DNA of 50,579 nt from Acidobacteriota bacterium (GTDB lineage Bacteria > Acidobacteriota > Blastocatellia > Pyrinomonadales > Pyrinomonadaceae), in contig QHXN01000022.1 in NCBI GenBank assembly GCA_003222975.1, positions 1 through 50,579 on the forward strand, in the 5' to 3' direction. The position numbers were made by a program, and so were the translations under genes. Below are positions 16,691-24,752 of the stretch, piece after piece. The notes below the pieces were generated by a model, which had not been told where the DNA came from, did not search any database, and saw nothing but the letters and a program-made list of their open reading frames with translations. Each line of letters starts with the position of its first letter. Positions within the stretch are counted from its first letter, which is position 1.

Positions 16691-18136
16691 GTGAGAAGAG
16701 CCAAGATACTTGCCACGCTCGGCCCGGCGTCGCGCGAGCTAGCCGTCCTCGAATCAGTGCTCGCCGCGGGCGCGAACGCCGTGCGCATCAACATGTCGCA
16801 CGGCACGCAGGAGGAGCATGCCGAGACGATCCGTCGCGCGCGCTCGGCTGCCGAGCGCCTGAAGCGACCGCTCTCGGTGCTCGTTGACCTTTCGGGGCCG
16901 AAGATCAGGACGGGGATGCTAAAGGGCGGCCAGCCCGTCTTGCTCGACGCCAACGCCTTGTTCACGCTCACCACGCGTTCGGTCGTCGGCGACTCGCGCG
17001 AGGTCTCGACGAACTACGCTGGCCTGGCGCGCGACGTTCGGCCCGGCGCGCGCGTACTGCTCGACGACGGCGCGATTGAACTCCTCGTCGAGCGCACGAC
17101 CGAAACGGACGTGGTGACGCGCGTCGTCAACGGCGGCACGCTCGCCGAGCGCAAGGGCATCAACCTGCCGGGCGTCACCCTGCCGATTCCCTCGCTCACG
17201 GACAAGGACAGGCGCGACTTGCACTGGGCCGTGCGCGAGGGCGCGGACTACATCGCGCTCTCGTTCGTGCGCCGCGCCGAGGACTGCGCCGAGGCCAAGT
17301 CGCTCATCAAGGCCGCCGGGGGCCGCCAGCCGCTCGTCGCCAAGATCGAGAAGGCCGAGGCGATTGAAAACCTCGAAGAGATCATCGCGGCGTCGGACGG
17401 CGCGATGGTCGCGCGCGGCGATCTCGGAGTGGAGACGAGCGTCGAGCTGGTGCCCGTCTATCAGAAGCGCATCATCGAGACGGCCAACCGGCGCGAGAAG
17501 GTCGTCATCACCGCGACGCAGATGCTCCAGTCCATGATCAGCGAGCCGCGACCGACGCGCGCCGAGGCGTCCGACGTTGCCAACGCCGTGTGGGACGGAA
17601 CCGACGCCGTGATGCTCTCGGCGGAGACCGCCGCGGGCAAGTACCCCGTCCTGGCCGTGGCGACGATGGCGCGCATCATCGAGTCGGCGGAGGACGGCAA
17701 GCCGACCTACTCGCGCGACCTGACGCGGCTCGCGGGCCGGCAGTCGGGCCGCGTGAGCCGCGCGCTCTCCGAGGCCGCGGCGTTCGCCGCCGAGGAGGTC
17801 GGCGCGCGCACCATCGCCGTCATCACCGCATCGGGCCTGATGGCGCACCGCCTCTCGAACTTGAGGCCCGCGCAGCGCATCGTCGCGCTCACCGAAGACC
17901 CGCGCGTGCGCGACGAGCTGTCGCTCGTCTGGGGCGTCGAGACGTTCGTCCACCCGCGCTGCGACAACACAGAGGACATGCTGAAAATCTGCGAGCGCGC
18001 GCTCGTCGAGGCGGGCATCGTGCAGCAGGCGGAGACGTTTGTGCTGATGGCGGGCAGGCTTTCCGGCCTCGGCCTCTCAAGCTCCGTCACCATCTACACC
18101 GTCGGCGGCCCGCCGCCGCGACGTACCGACGGGTAG
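16691..18136 (+). CDS. pyk: Pyruvate kinase
   Basis: Last glycolytic step, phosphoenolpyruvate + ADP to pyruvate + ATP. The 481-residue product shows TLGPAS and INMSHGTQEEH at the N-terminus, DLSGPKIRTG, the B-domain, ALSFVRRAED, the catalytic Lys signature VAKIEKAEAIENLEEII, MVARGDLGVE, TATQMLQSM and the PRPTRAEASDVANAVWDG box; the C-terminal allosteric domain is full length. The GTG at 16691 begins MRRAKILATLGPAS, the usual start, with AAGGGG 8-9 nt ahead. A frame open far upstream overlaps the TlpA gene and is not used. Confidence 0.95.
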   Translation: MRRAKILATLGPASRELAVLESVLAAGANAVRINMSHGTQEEHAETIRRARSAAERLKRPLSVLVDLSGPKIRTGMLKGGQPVLLDANALFTLTTRSVVGDSREVSTNYAGLARDVRPGARVLLDDGAIELLVERTTETDVVTRVVNGGTLAERKGINLPGVTLPIPSLTDKDRRDLHWAVREGADYIALSFVRRAEDCAEAKSLIKAAGGRQPLVAKIEKAEAIENLEEIIAASDGAMVARGDLGVETSVELVPVYQKRIIETANRREKVVITATQMLQSMISEPRPTRAEASDVANAVWDGTDAVMLSAETAAGKYPVLAVATMARIIESAEDGKPTYSRDLTRLAGRQSGRVSRALSEAAAFAAEEVGARTIAVITASGLMAHRLSNLRPAQRIVALTEDPRVRDELSLVWGVETFVHPRCDNTEDMLKICERALVEAGIVQQAETFVLMAGRLSGLGLSSSVTIYTVGGPPPRRTDG

Positions 18137-18180
18137 CCAAACAGAACTGCGAGTGGAAGCGTATTTACGGAACTTTTAGG

Positions 18181-18227
18181 CTCGCGGCGAGTGTCAACGG
18201 TGATGTCCAGCCGCGAGTTTTATTTTT
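18181..18227 (+). terminator. Probable intrinsic terminator of pyk
   Basis: CTCGCGGC (18181-18188) pairs with GCCGCGAG (18210-18217), followed by TTTTATTTTT. The loop contains the ATG of the small frame at 18203, so reading of one may affect the other. Confidence 0.6.
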
Positions 18228-18325
18228 ACTTTCACTACTACTTCGCCACGCTGTGCGTGCCCGCCATCATCATCGTCCTCTTCGTCCCCTACCTGTACCT
18301 GAAAGACAGAAACAAGAGACTTTAG
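18203..18325 (+). CDS. 40-residue single-helix membrane peptide
   Basis: An intact 40-codon frame starts MSSREFYFYFHYYF and continues through a hydrophobic helix (CVPAIIIVLFVPYLYL) to a basic end KDRNKRL. From codon 14 almost every third base is G or C, as in the real genes here, which supports coding. Its 5' end overlaps the T-run of the pyk terminator and no clear ribosome-binding site exists, so expression is doubtful unless read-through occurs. No family is recognised. Confidence 0.45.
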   Translation: MSSREFYFYFHYYFATLCVPAIIIVLFVPYLYLKDRNKRL

Positions 18326-18359
18326 TCGTTAGGCTGCCCTGCGTTCCGTTGGACGATGC

Positions 18360-19217
18360 CTAGTGCCGCTCGCGCGGGCGTGGTTTGGGCGCGGGGTGGT
18401 CGGCTATCCCTAAGCCCTTCGTGCAGCGCCCGGTTTCGAGGTCAACCGCGCCGATGTAAACCGGCGCGTTGCCGCCCTCCTCGTCGCCTTCTTCGATCAC
18501 GTCGGTCTGCGGCGGGTTCTTCTCCTTTTTCACCCTCGCCGCGCTCTCTCGCCCTTCCCTGTCGCGCCCCGCGCGGCCTTCGCGTCGCATGCGCCGCGGG
18601 ACGGACGTGGCGGTGAAGATGAGCGCGGCACGTTCGGGCGCGCCCGCCGCGCGATAGACGACCGCGCCGCCGTCGAAGCGCCCGATACAGGCGCGCATGA
18701 TCCGCTCGGCGCGGCGGCGCGGGATCGTGCGCGTGATGTCGTGCGCCGCGGGGAGCGCGCCCGCGATTGAGTGCGTGTCAACGGCGCGGCCCCGCTCGTC
18801 CGTGTAGTAGCCGACGCTGTCGTTGACGAAAGCCTCGTGGCTGTTCACTGTGAAGCGCCAAACGACGCGGCGGTCGCCGGGCGCGTCCACGACCTTGAAA
18901 GTTTTGAAGTGCGCGTCGAAGTAAGATTCGGACAGCCCCGCGGCGAGGATCGCCGCCTTCGAGTCGCGCACGAGTTTCTCCTCGGCTTCGCTCAGCCGCG
19001 CCTCACCCGTCCCTCCGGCCTTCTTCGCCGCCTGCGCCGCATCCGCCTTCGCGTCGGTTGAACGCGCGGGCGTCGCCGCCGGCTTCCGACTCTGGACGCC
19101 GCCGCCGCTTGCGCGCACCTGGATCGCGCGTGCGGACGCGCGCGCCTCCGCGCCGGGGCCGAGCGACGCGCACACGGCGACGACGGAGACGAATACAAGT
19201 CCTACTCTCCTCATCAT
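18360..19217 (-). CDS. Exported protein of unknown function
   Basis: A 285-residue product with a signal peptide (MMRRVGLVFVSVVAVCASLG, cleavage near AEA/RA), a Lys/Ala-rich linker to residue ~75 and a globular region with SEAEEKLVRDSKAAILAAGL, YFDAHFKTFKVVDAPGDRRV and VVWRFTVNSHEAFVNDSVGYY. The C-terminal third is Arg/Glu-rich and ends NAPVYIGAVDLETGRCTKGL. The central region with WRFTVN and YIGAVDLETG hints at a PepSY-like fold, but this is weak. It converges on the small peptide frame 34 nt away. Confidence 0.6.
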   Translation of the reverse strand: MMRRVGLVFVSVVAVCASLGPGAEARASARAIQVRASGGGVQSRKPAATPARSTDAKADAAQAAKKAGGTGEARLSEAEEKLVRDSKAAILAAGLSESYFDAHFKTFKVVDAPGDRRVVWRFTVNSHEAFVNDSVGYYTDERGRAVDTHSIAGALPAAHDITRTIPRRRAERIMRACIGRFDGGAVVYRAAGAPERAALIFTATSVPRRMRREGRAGRDREGRESAARVKKEKNPPQTDVIEEGDEEGGNAPVYIGAVDLETGRCTKGLGIADHPAPKPRPRERH

Positions 19218-19345
19218 CGCTTCATCCGTTTCCGCGATTATAACAAAGGCCCTCAGCCTTTCCTTTCAGAATGACAGGCGGCCTGCCGGGATAACCGAAT
19301 GACCTTCCTTAAGATGACCGGGACGTTTCGTCGCCCTGTGAACTT

Positions 19346-19446
19346 AACGCCGCAACGCCGCGACGATGAGATGAAGACCACTTGCCTTTCAGCTCATCGT
19401 CGCGGCGTTCTTGCCTTTCAGCTCATCGTCGCGGCGTTGCGGCGTT
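19346..19446. repeat. 25-bp perfect inverted repeat with a 29-bp tandem duplication
   Basis: 19346-19370 (AACGCCGCAACGCCGCGACG...) is perfectly complementary to 19422-19446. Between and into the right arm, a 29-nt unit starting CTTGCCTTTCAGCTCATCG occurs twice without change (19381-19409 and 19410-19438). It lies just past the stop codon of the reverse DLH gene. Confidence 0.9.
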
Positions 19447-19453
19447 CATCATT

Positions 19454-20194
19454 TCACCCGAACACTCGGCGGAAGAGTTTGAGCATCTCGACGAAGGCCG
19501 CGTCGGTCGCTTCGGGGTCGTAGCGCGGCCCCTCGTCGCGCATGAAGGCGTGCTCCGCCGCGTAGAGCTTCACGTCGTAGCTCACGCCCGCCGCGCGCAG
19601 GGCGGCGACGATCTTCCCGCGACCGTCTTCGGGCACGTGCGGGTCTGCCGAGCCGAAAACCAGAAGCACCTCGCCCCGAATCTCCCGCGCACGCCCGAGC
19701 GTGCCCGCGTCCGCGTCCGCGCCGAGCTTCCCGTCGTGAACCCCGGTCGGGTAGAAGCAGACGGTCGCGCGCACGTCCTCTTGCAGCGCCGCGCGAAAAG
19801 CTAAGTGGCCGCCGATGCAGAAGCCCGCCGCGCCGAGCCTCCCCGCGGCGACGCGCGGGTGGGCGGCGAGGTAGTCGAGCGCCGCGCGACAGTCGGCGTC
19901 GAACTCCGCGACCGAAGTTTTCGACGCGTCCTCAAGCCCGCGCGTGCGCCCCTCGTCGTCGAAAGGGATGACCGTGCCCGGCGGTTCCAGGCGGTGATAA
20001 ATCTCCGGCGCGGCGACGACGAAGCCGTAGCCGGCGAGACGTGCGCACGCGCGCACCGTCGGCCCCGTCAACTGGAAGATGTCCGAGTAGCAGACGACGC
20101 CCGGATACTCGCCCCCGCCCCGCGGCGCTGACACCAGCACACGCATCGGACTGCCGCCGACCTCGACCTCAACGTACTCCGTCGTGATAACCAT
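19454..20194 (-). CDS. Dienelactone hydrolase family protein (cytoplasmic)
   Basis: A 246-residue alpha/beta hydrolase. The Cys nucleophile lies in GAAGFCIGGHLAF, the Asp in VFGSADPHVP and the His in YAAEHAFMRDEG, the Cys-Asp-His triad of dienelactone hydrolases, which open lactones such as those of chlorocatechol breakdown; the natural substrate is unknown. The ATG at 20194 begins MVITTEYVEVEVGG. The frame is open to 20308, but the extra 38 residues would be translated from the GTGAACC repeat. No ribosome-binding site is visible; the leader is entirely repeat. It follows a second DLH gene on the same strand. Confidence 0.85.
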   Translation of the reverse strand: MVITTEYVEVEVGGSPMRVLVSAPRGGGEYPGVVCYSDIFQLTGPTVRACARLAGYGFVVAAPEIYHRLEPPGTVIPFDDEGRTRGLEDASKTSVAEFDADCRAALDYLAAHPRVAAGRLGAAGFCIGGHLAFRAALQEDVRATVCFYPTGVHDGKLGADADAGTLGRAREIRGEVLLVFGSADPHVPEDGRGKIVAALRAAGVSYDVKLYAAEHAFMRDEGPRYDPEATDAAFVEMLKLFRRVFG

Positions 20195-20195
20195 A

Positions 20196-20342
20196 AAAGC
20201 CGTGAACCGTAAACCGTGAACCGTGACAAGAAAGAACCGTGAACCGTAAACCGTGACGAGAGAAAGCCGCGAGATATGAACCGTGAGCCGTGACAGGGCG
20301 GAAACCACTCGTCACGGTTTACGGTTCACGGTTCACGGCTTT

Positions 20343-20343
<1 letters not shown>
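20196..20343. repeat. Inverted heptamer element (GTGAACC family), copy 1
   Basis: Left arm from 20196 holds GTGAACC, GTAAACC, GTGAACC, GTGACAA in phase (20202-20229), with a second, diverged run to about 20295; right arm 20311-20343 is the complement. It spans the whole gap between two DLH genes, from the stop codon of one to 1 nt before the start codon of the next. The same words recur at 36857-36974. Confidence 0.92.
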
Positions 20344-21224
<881 letters not shown>

Positions 21225-21283
21225 CAGTCTTAGTGTTCCTTTCAAGAATGGTGTGGCACAACTCTAGCGCAACCGCGCGATTG

Positions 21284-21313
21284 TTGGAAGAGTCCGCCGC
21301 GTTATTTTATAAA
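21284..21313 (+). promoter_or_regulatory. Candidate promoter of the DUF72 gene
   Basis: TTGGAA (21284-21289), 18-nt spacer, TATAAA (21308-21313), about 100 nt upstream of the gene start. Confidence 0.45.
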
Positions 21314-21414
21314 GAGCGGTTGGTGGACGGCGCGCCGGAGCACAGTTATGCTGCTCTGGTGGAAGTGACGAGAATCGCATCCGACCCAGGTCGAGCCTTC
21401 GTCCGGGCTAATCA

Positions 21415-22149
21415 ATGAGTGCGAGTAATGGTCTGATTAAGATCGGCTGTTGCGGCTTCCGCTCGTCGCGCGAGTCTTATTACCCTCTGCTCGACGCGGT
21501 CGAAGTCCAGCACACCTTCTACCAGCCGCCGCAGGTCTCGACGCTCAGGAAGTGGCGCGCGGAAGCGCCGGAGGGTTTCGAGTTCACTATCAAAGCCTGG
21601 CAACTCATCACGCACCAGTCGTCCAGCCCCACCTACAGGCGCGTCAAGCGACAACTCACAGGGGAGGAGAAAGAAGGGGCAGGCTCGTTCCGCCCGACCC
21701 CGACGGTCGCGGCGGCCTGGGAGTTGACGCGCGAATGCGCGGCGGCGCTCGAAGCGCGCGCGGTTCTGTTCCAGTGCCCGGCGAGCTTCAAGCCGACGGG
21801 GGAGAATCTGGAGAACGTCAGGAAGTTTTTCCGCAGCGCGCAGAGGGGCGGACTCACCTTCTGCTGGGAGCCGCGCGGAGGCTGGCCGCGCGAGACGATC
21901 AAGGGGCTGTGCGAAGAGCTTGACCTGTGGCACGTCGTTGACCCGTTCGCGGAGAGGACGACGACGCCCGGCAGATGCTACTTCCGCCTGCACGGGCGGC
22001 GCGGCTGGCGCTACAAGTACGAGGACGGCGAGCTTGAGGAGTTGTGCTCGATGCTGCCGAAAGGCGTCGTGTCTTACGTCTTCTTCAACAACGTCGAGAT
22101 GAAGGACGACGCCGTGCGGTTCAAAGAGATCGTCGAGTCGGGAGGTTGA
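21415..22149 (+). CDS. DUF72 family protein
   Basis: A 244-residue protein of the DUF72 (YecE-like) TIM-barrel family. The N-terminus IKIGCCGFRSSRESYYPLLDAVEVQHTFYQPP contains the G-x-x-G-F/W and the strand before FY that define the family; FTIKAWQLITH, LLFQCPASF-like LFQCPASFKPT, CWEPRGGW and YFRLHGRRGWRYKY follow in the expected order. Members are phosphatase-barrel-like proteins of unknown enzymology. A candidate promoter lies upstream. The next gene is 69 nt on and has its own ribosome-binding site. Confidence 0.85.
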   Translation: MSASNGLIKIGCCGFRSSRESYYPLLDAVEVQHTFYQPPQVSTLRKWRAEAPEGFEFTIKAWQLITHQSSSPTYRRVKRQLTGEEKEGAGSFRPTPTVAAAWELTRECAAALEARAVLFQCPASFKPTGENLENVRKFFRSAQRGGLTFCWEPRGGWPRETIKGLCEELDLWHVVDPFAERTTTPGRCYFRLHGRRGWRYKYEDGELEELCSMLPKGVVSYVFFNNVEMKDDAVRFKEIVESGG

Positions 22150-22218
22150 GACATCCGTTTGGCCGCCGGCCCTCGTAAGTGATATTGCCTTGAATCAAAC
22201 CCCAAAGAGGAGCAGAGC

Positions 22219-22617
22219 ATGAGCGAGCCAGAGAACCTGAGAGTCGTGCAGAAGGCTTACGAGAACTTCAAGACCGGGAGCGTCGAGGCGCTTCTCGGCC
22301 AGATGTCGGACGACGTTGACTGGCGGCTGCCGGACATAGAGGGCGTCCCGTTCGCGGGCGCGCGGCGCGGTCGCGGGGCTGTGGCGGAGTTCTTTTCGAC
22401 CCTGGCCGACGCGCAGGACACGCTCGCGTTCGAGCCGCGCGAGTTCGTCGCGCAGGGCGACAAGGTGGTCGCGCTCGGCACTTACAAGTGGCGCGTGAAG
22501 AAGAACGGGCGCGAGTACGGCGGCGACTGGGCGCACGTCTTCACCGTCCGTGAAGGCAAGATCGCCGGCTTTCACGAGTACATGGACACGGCAGCCGCCA
22601 GCGGCGCGTTCAAGTAG
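22219..22617 (+). CDS. NTF2-like (SnoaL-type) protein
   Basis: A 132-residue single-domain protein: VVQKAYENFKTGSVEALLGQM, DDVDWRLPD, VAEFFSTLAD, VVALGTYKWRVKKNG and WAHVFTVREGKIAGFHEYMD trace the alpha+beta cone of the SnoaL/ketosteroid-isomerase superfamily. Aspartates are present in the N-terminal helix region but a catalytic set cannot be assigned. AGAGGAG lies 6-8 nt before the ATG. The reaction, if any, is unknown. Confidence 0.82.
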   Translation: MSEPENLRVVQKAYENFKTGSVEALLGQMSDDVDWRLPDIEGVPFAGARRGRGAVAEFFSTLADAQDTLAFEPREFVAQGDKVVALGTYKWRVKKNGREYGGDWAHVFTVREGKIAGFHEYMDTAAASGAFK

Positions 22618-22661
22618 AGGGCCCGCGCCGCCGCGCCGGACGAGTTTATCCGCGGGGCTTA

Positions 22662-23612
22662 CTAGAGGACGCGGAGGTCGCGCTCGCCGACGATCTTCCA
22701 GCCGCCGGGCGTGCGACGCCAGCGCAGTTCTTGCAGGACTTCGCCGCTGCGCTCGCCCGCGCCTCCCTGTATCCGGTAGCGCTTGCGGAAGCGCATGACC
22801 GCCGTCTGGCCGTCGCCGCTCACGCTTATGTCGGGCGGGCCGGCCTGCACGTCAACCGCGTCTGCGCGCGAGAAGACGCGCGTCTTCTCGGCGCGCACGG
22901 CCTCGCGCGTGGCGTTGCGAGAGAGGTAGTAGGCGTTGACGGTCGGCGCGTAGAAATCCATCTGCCGACCGATGTCGCGCGCGTTCGTCGCCGCGACCCA
23001 CTCGCCGAGGGCCGAGCGCAACTCATCGCGCGCGCCCGCGCCCGCCTTCGTCTCCCCGGCGTCGGCGACCGCGCTCTCGTCGCCGCCCGCCTTAACGGAA
23101 GTCTGCGCCGCGCCCGCCGACGCGGCGCGTGCGGCTTCGGAGACGCCGCCCGTGTTCGCCGTTGCGCGCGCTCCGTCGGCCCCGTTCGTCTGTTCCTGCG
23201 CCGGCTGCGTCGCCCGCTCGTGTTCGTCGCCCTGCGTCGCCTGCGCGGCGTTACCTTCCTGCGCGGGCGGCGCTGTCGCGGCGGGGGCGCTCTGTGCGTT
23301 GCTGTCGTTTGCCGCCGCGCCGTCGCCCGCCTGTTGCTGCGCGTCCGGCGTCTCGGCGCGCGGGTCATTCCTCTGAAAGAGTTTGAGCGCGACGCCGCCG
23401 ACCAGACCGCCGACGAGTCCGGCGGCGACGCACGCGATGACGAACGTCAGAGGCCACGAGCGCGCCTTGCCTCGCCGCGTGAGCAGGACTGCCGTGCGTG
23501 CGCCCTGTATTGATTTCTCGTCGAAGCGCGGCGCGACCAGAGTCTTTTCGGGGTCGTTCGGAACCGTCCTCTCCGTTGGACTTACGTCGGTGTCGTGAAT
23601 TCTCCGCTCCAT
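22662..23612 (-). CDS. Membrane-anchored protein with C-terminal SnoaL/DUF4440-like domain
   Basis: A 316-residue product. Residues 1-50 are cytoplasmic, one membrane helix follows (LTFVIACVAAGLVGGLVGGVAL), then about 120 residues rich in Ala, Gln, Gly and Thr, and a C-terminal domain with LRSALGEWVAATNARDIGRQMDFYAPTVNAYYLS, SVSGDGQTAVMRFRKRYRI and LQELRWRRTPGGWKIVGERD, the NTF2-like DUF4440 pattern. The ATG at 23612 has AAAGGGGA about 10 nt ahead; a GTG at 23651 lacks one. The domain is likely extracytoplasmic. Function unknown. Confidence 0.75.
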   Translation of the reverse strand: MERRIHDTDVSPTERTVPNDPEKTLVAPRFDEKSIQGARTAVLLTRRGKARSWPLTFVIACVAAGLVGGLVGGVALKLFQRNDPRAETPDAQQQAGDGAAANDSNAQSAPAATAPPAQEGNAAQATQGDEHERATQPAQEQTNGADGARATANTGGVSEAARAASAGAAQTSVKAGGDESAVADAGETKAGAGARDELRSALGEWVAATNARDIGRQMDFYAPTVNAYYLSRNATREAVRAEKTRVFSRADAVDVQAGPPDISVSGDGQTAVMRFRKRYRIQGGAGERSGEVLQELRWRRTPGGWKIVGERDLRVL

Positions 23613-23780
23613 CTCACACACGTCCCCTTTGCACGCAACCGTTACATTCACCCCGGCCCGAATCCTTGCAAAGCAAGAAGCAGTCCAGAGTCGCCGCCCG
23701 CGCCCGTCCCCGTTTGACTCTCCGGCTGATTTGGCGTAGATACTTTCAGTCCGTCAAAGCCTTCCGCGGAAATCAAAAAC

Positions 23781-24572
23781 ATGAGAGTCGCGCGCGTCAC
23801 AGTTTCGGCCCTCCTCGCCTTCGTGCTATTTCAAACAGGCTGCTCGAAGAAGCAGGCCAACCGGAACGCCGAAGTAGCTTCCTCGAATAGCGCGACGCAG
23901 CAGGGCGCGCAAGCCCAACCCGACGGCGACGCGCGCACGCTCTTCGACCGCGGCGTGGACGCGTACCGCCACGACCGCGACCAGGAGGCGGTCGAGGATT
24001 TCCAAAGGGCCGTCCAGCTCGACCCGGACTTCGCCGAAGGCTACTACCGCCTCGGCCTCGCGCTCCACGTCACGGGGCAGAAGGACGAGTCCGACAAGGC
24101 TTTCGCCGACGCGGTCAAGGCTTACGAGAAGCTGACCAGGCAAGAGCCGAAGAACTCGGACGCCTACTACTTCCTCGGCCTGTGCTACGAGAGGCTCGAC
24201 AAGTTCGAGGACGCGGCCAGGGCGCTCAAGGAGTCCGTGCGCAACACGTCCGAGGGCGACGAAGGCAGAGACGACAAGTATTACGAACTGGCCCTCGTCC
24301 AGTACAAGCTCGCGCAGTACGACGACGCGGTCGGCGCGCTCAACAAGGCGCTGGAGATCAACCCCGACAACTACCCCGCCGCAGACCTTCTTGAGAAGGC
24401 CAAAGCCGGCGCGCAGCGCGTTGACGAAATCCGCAAGCACCAGGAGCAACTGCTCAAGCAGAAGAACGCCAACGCCAACACGAACGGCAACGCGAACGGC
24501 AACGCGGGCGCGAACGCCAACGTCAACGCCAACGCGGGCGCGAACAAGAACAGCGCCACCTCTCCCCTCTGA
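23781..24572 (+). CDS. TPR-repeat lipoprotein with Asn-rich tail
   Basis: A 263-residue product with a lipoprotein signal (ALLAFVLFQTGC, Cys21), a linker, four to five TPR units (ARTLFDRGVDAYRHDRDQEA, AEGYYRLGLALHVTGQKDES, SDAYYFLGLCYERLDKFEDA, KYYELALVQYKLAQYDDAVG) and a tail of alternating Asn-Ala/Gly (NANANTNGNANGNAG and similar). TPR lipoproteins usually scaffold protein complexes at the envelope. It diverges from the membrane protein gene at 23612 across a 168-nt gap. Confidence 0.8.
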   Translation: MRVARVTVSALLAFVLFQTGCSKKQANRNAEVASSNSATQQGAQAQPDGDARTLFDRGVDAYRHDRDQEAVEDFQRAVQLDPDFAEGYYRLGLALHVTGQKDESDKAFADAVKAYEKLTRQEPKNSDAYYFLGLCYERLDKFEDAARALKESVRNTSEGDEGRDDKYYELALVQYKLAQYDDAVGALNKALEINPDNYPAADLLEKAKAGAQRVDEIRKHQEQLLKQKNANANTNGNANGNAGANANVNANAGANKNSATSPL

Positions 24573-24674
24573 CCCCTCCGCGCCGACCAGACGCGTGCGC
24601 GCTCGCTCTCTCTCTGACGAACACGCCGCGGGCGCGTTCCCCCGTGCGATTACAAATTTTTTACATCGGCGCGG

Positions 24675-24704
24675 TTGACCCGCGCGCCGTGAGTTGGGAA
24701 GAAT
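24675..24704 (+). promoter_or_regulatory. Candidate promoter of the PIG-L gene
   Basis: TTGACC (24675-24680), 18-nt spacer, AAGAAT (24699-24704), 49 nt before the gene start, in a 180-nt gap that otherwise holds nothing recognised. Confidence 0.4.
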
Positions 24705-24752
24705 AGACGCGCTCTGACCCTGAAGAGACTCTGTCCGCGCGCCGCTTCGCAC

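Noticed and set aside
20195..20308. N-terminal extension of the DLH gene
   Set aside because: Residues such as LVTVHGLRFTAF are a reading of the GTGAACC repeat; the same peptide appears upstream of coxC for the same reason.
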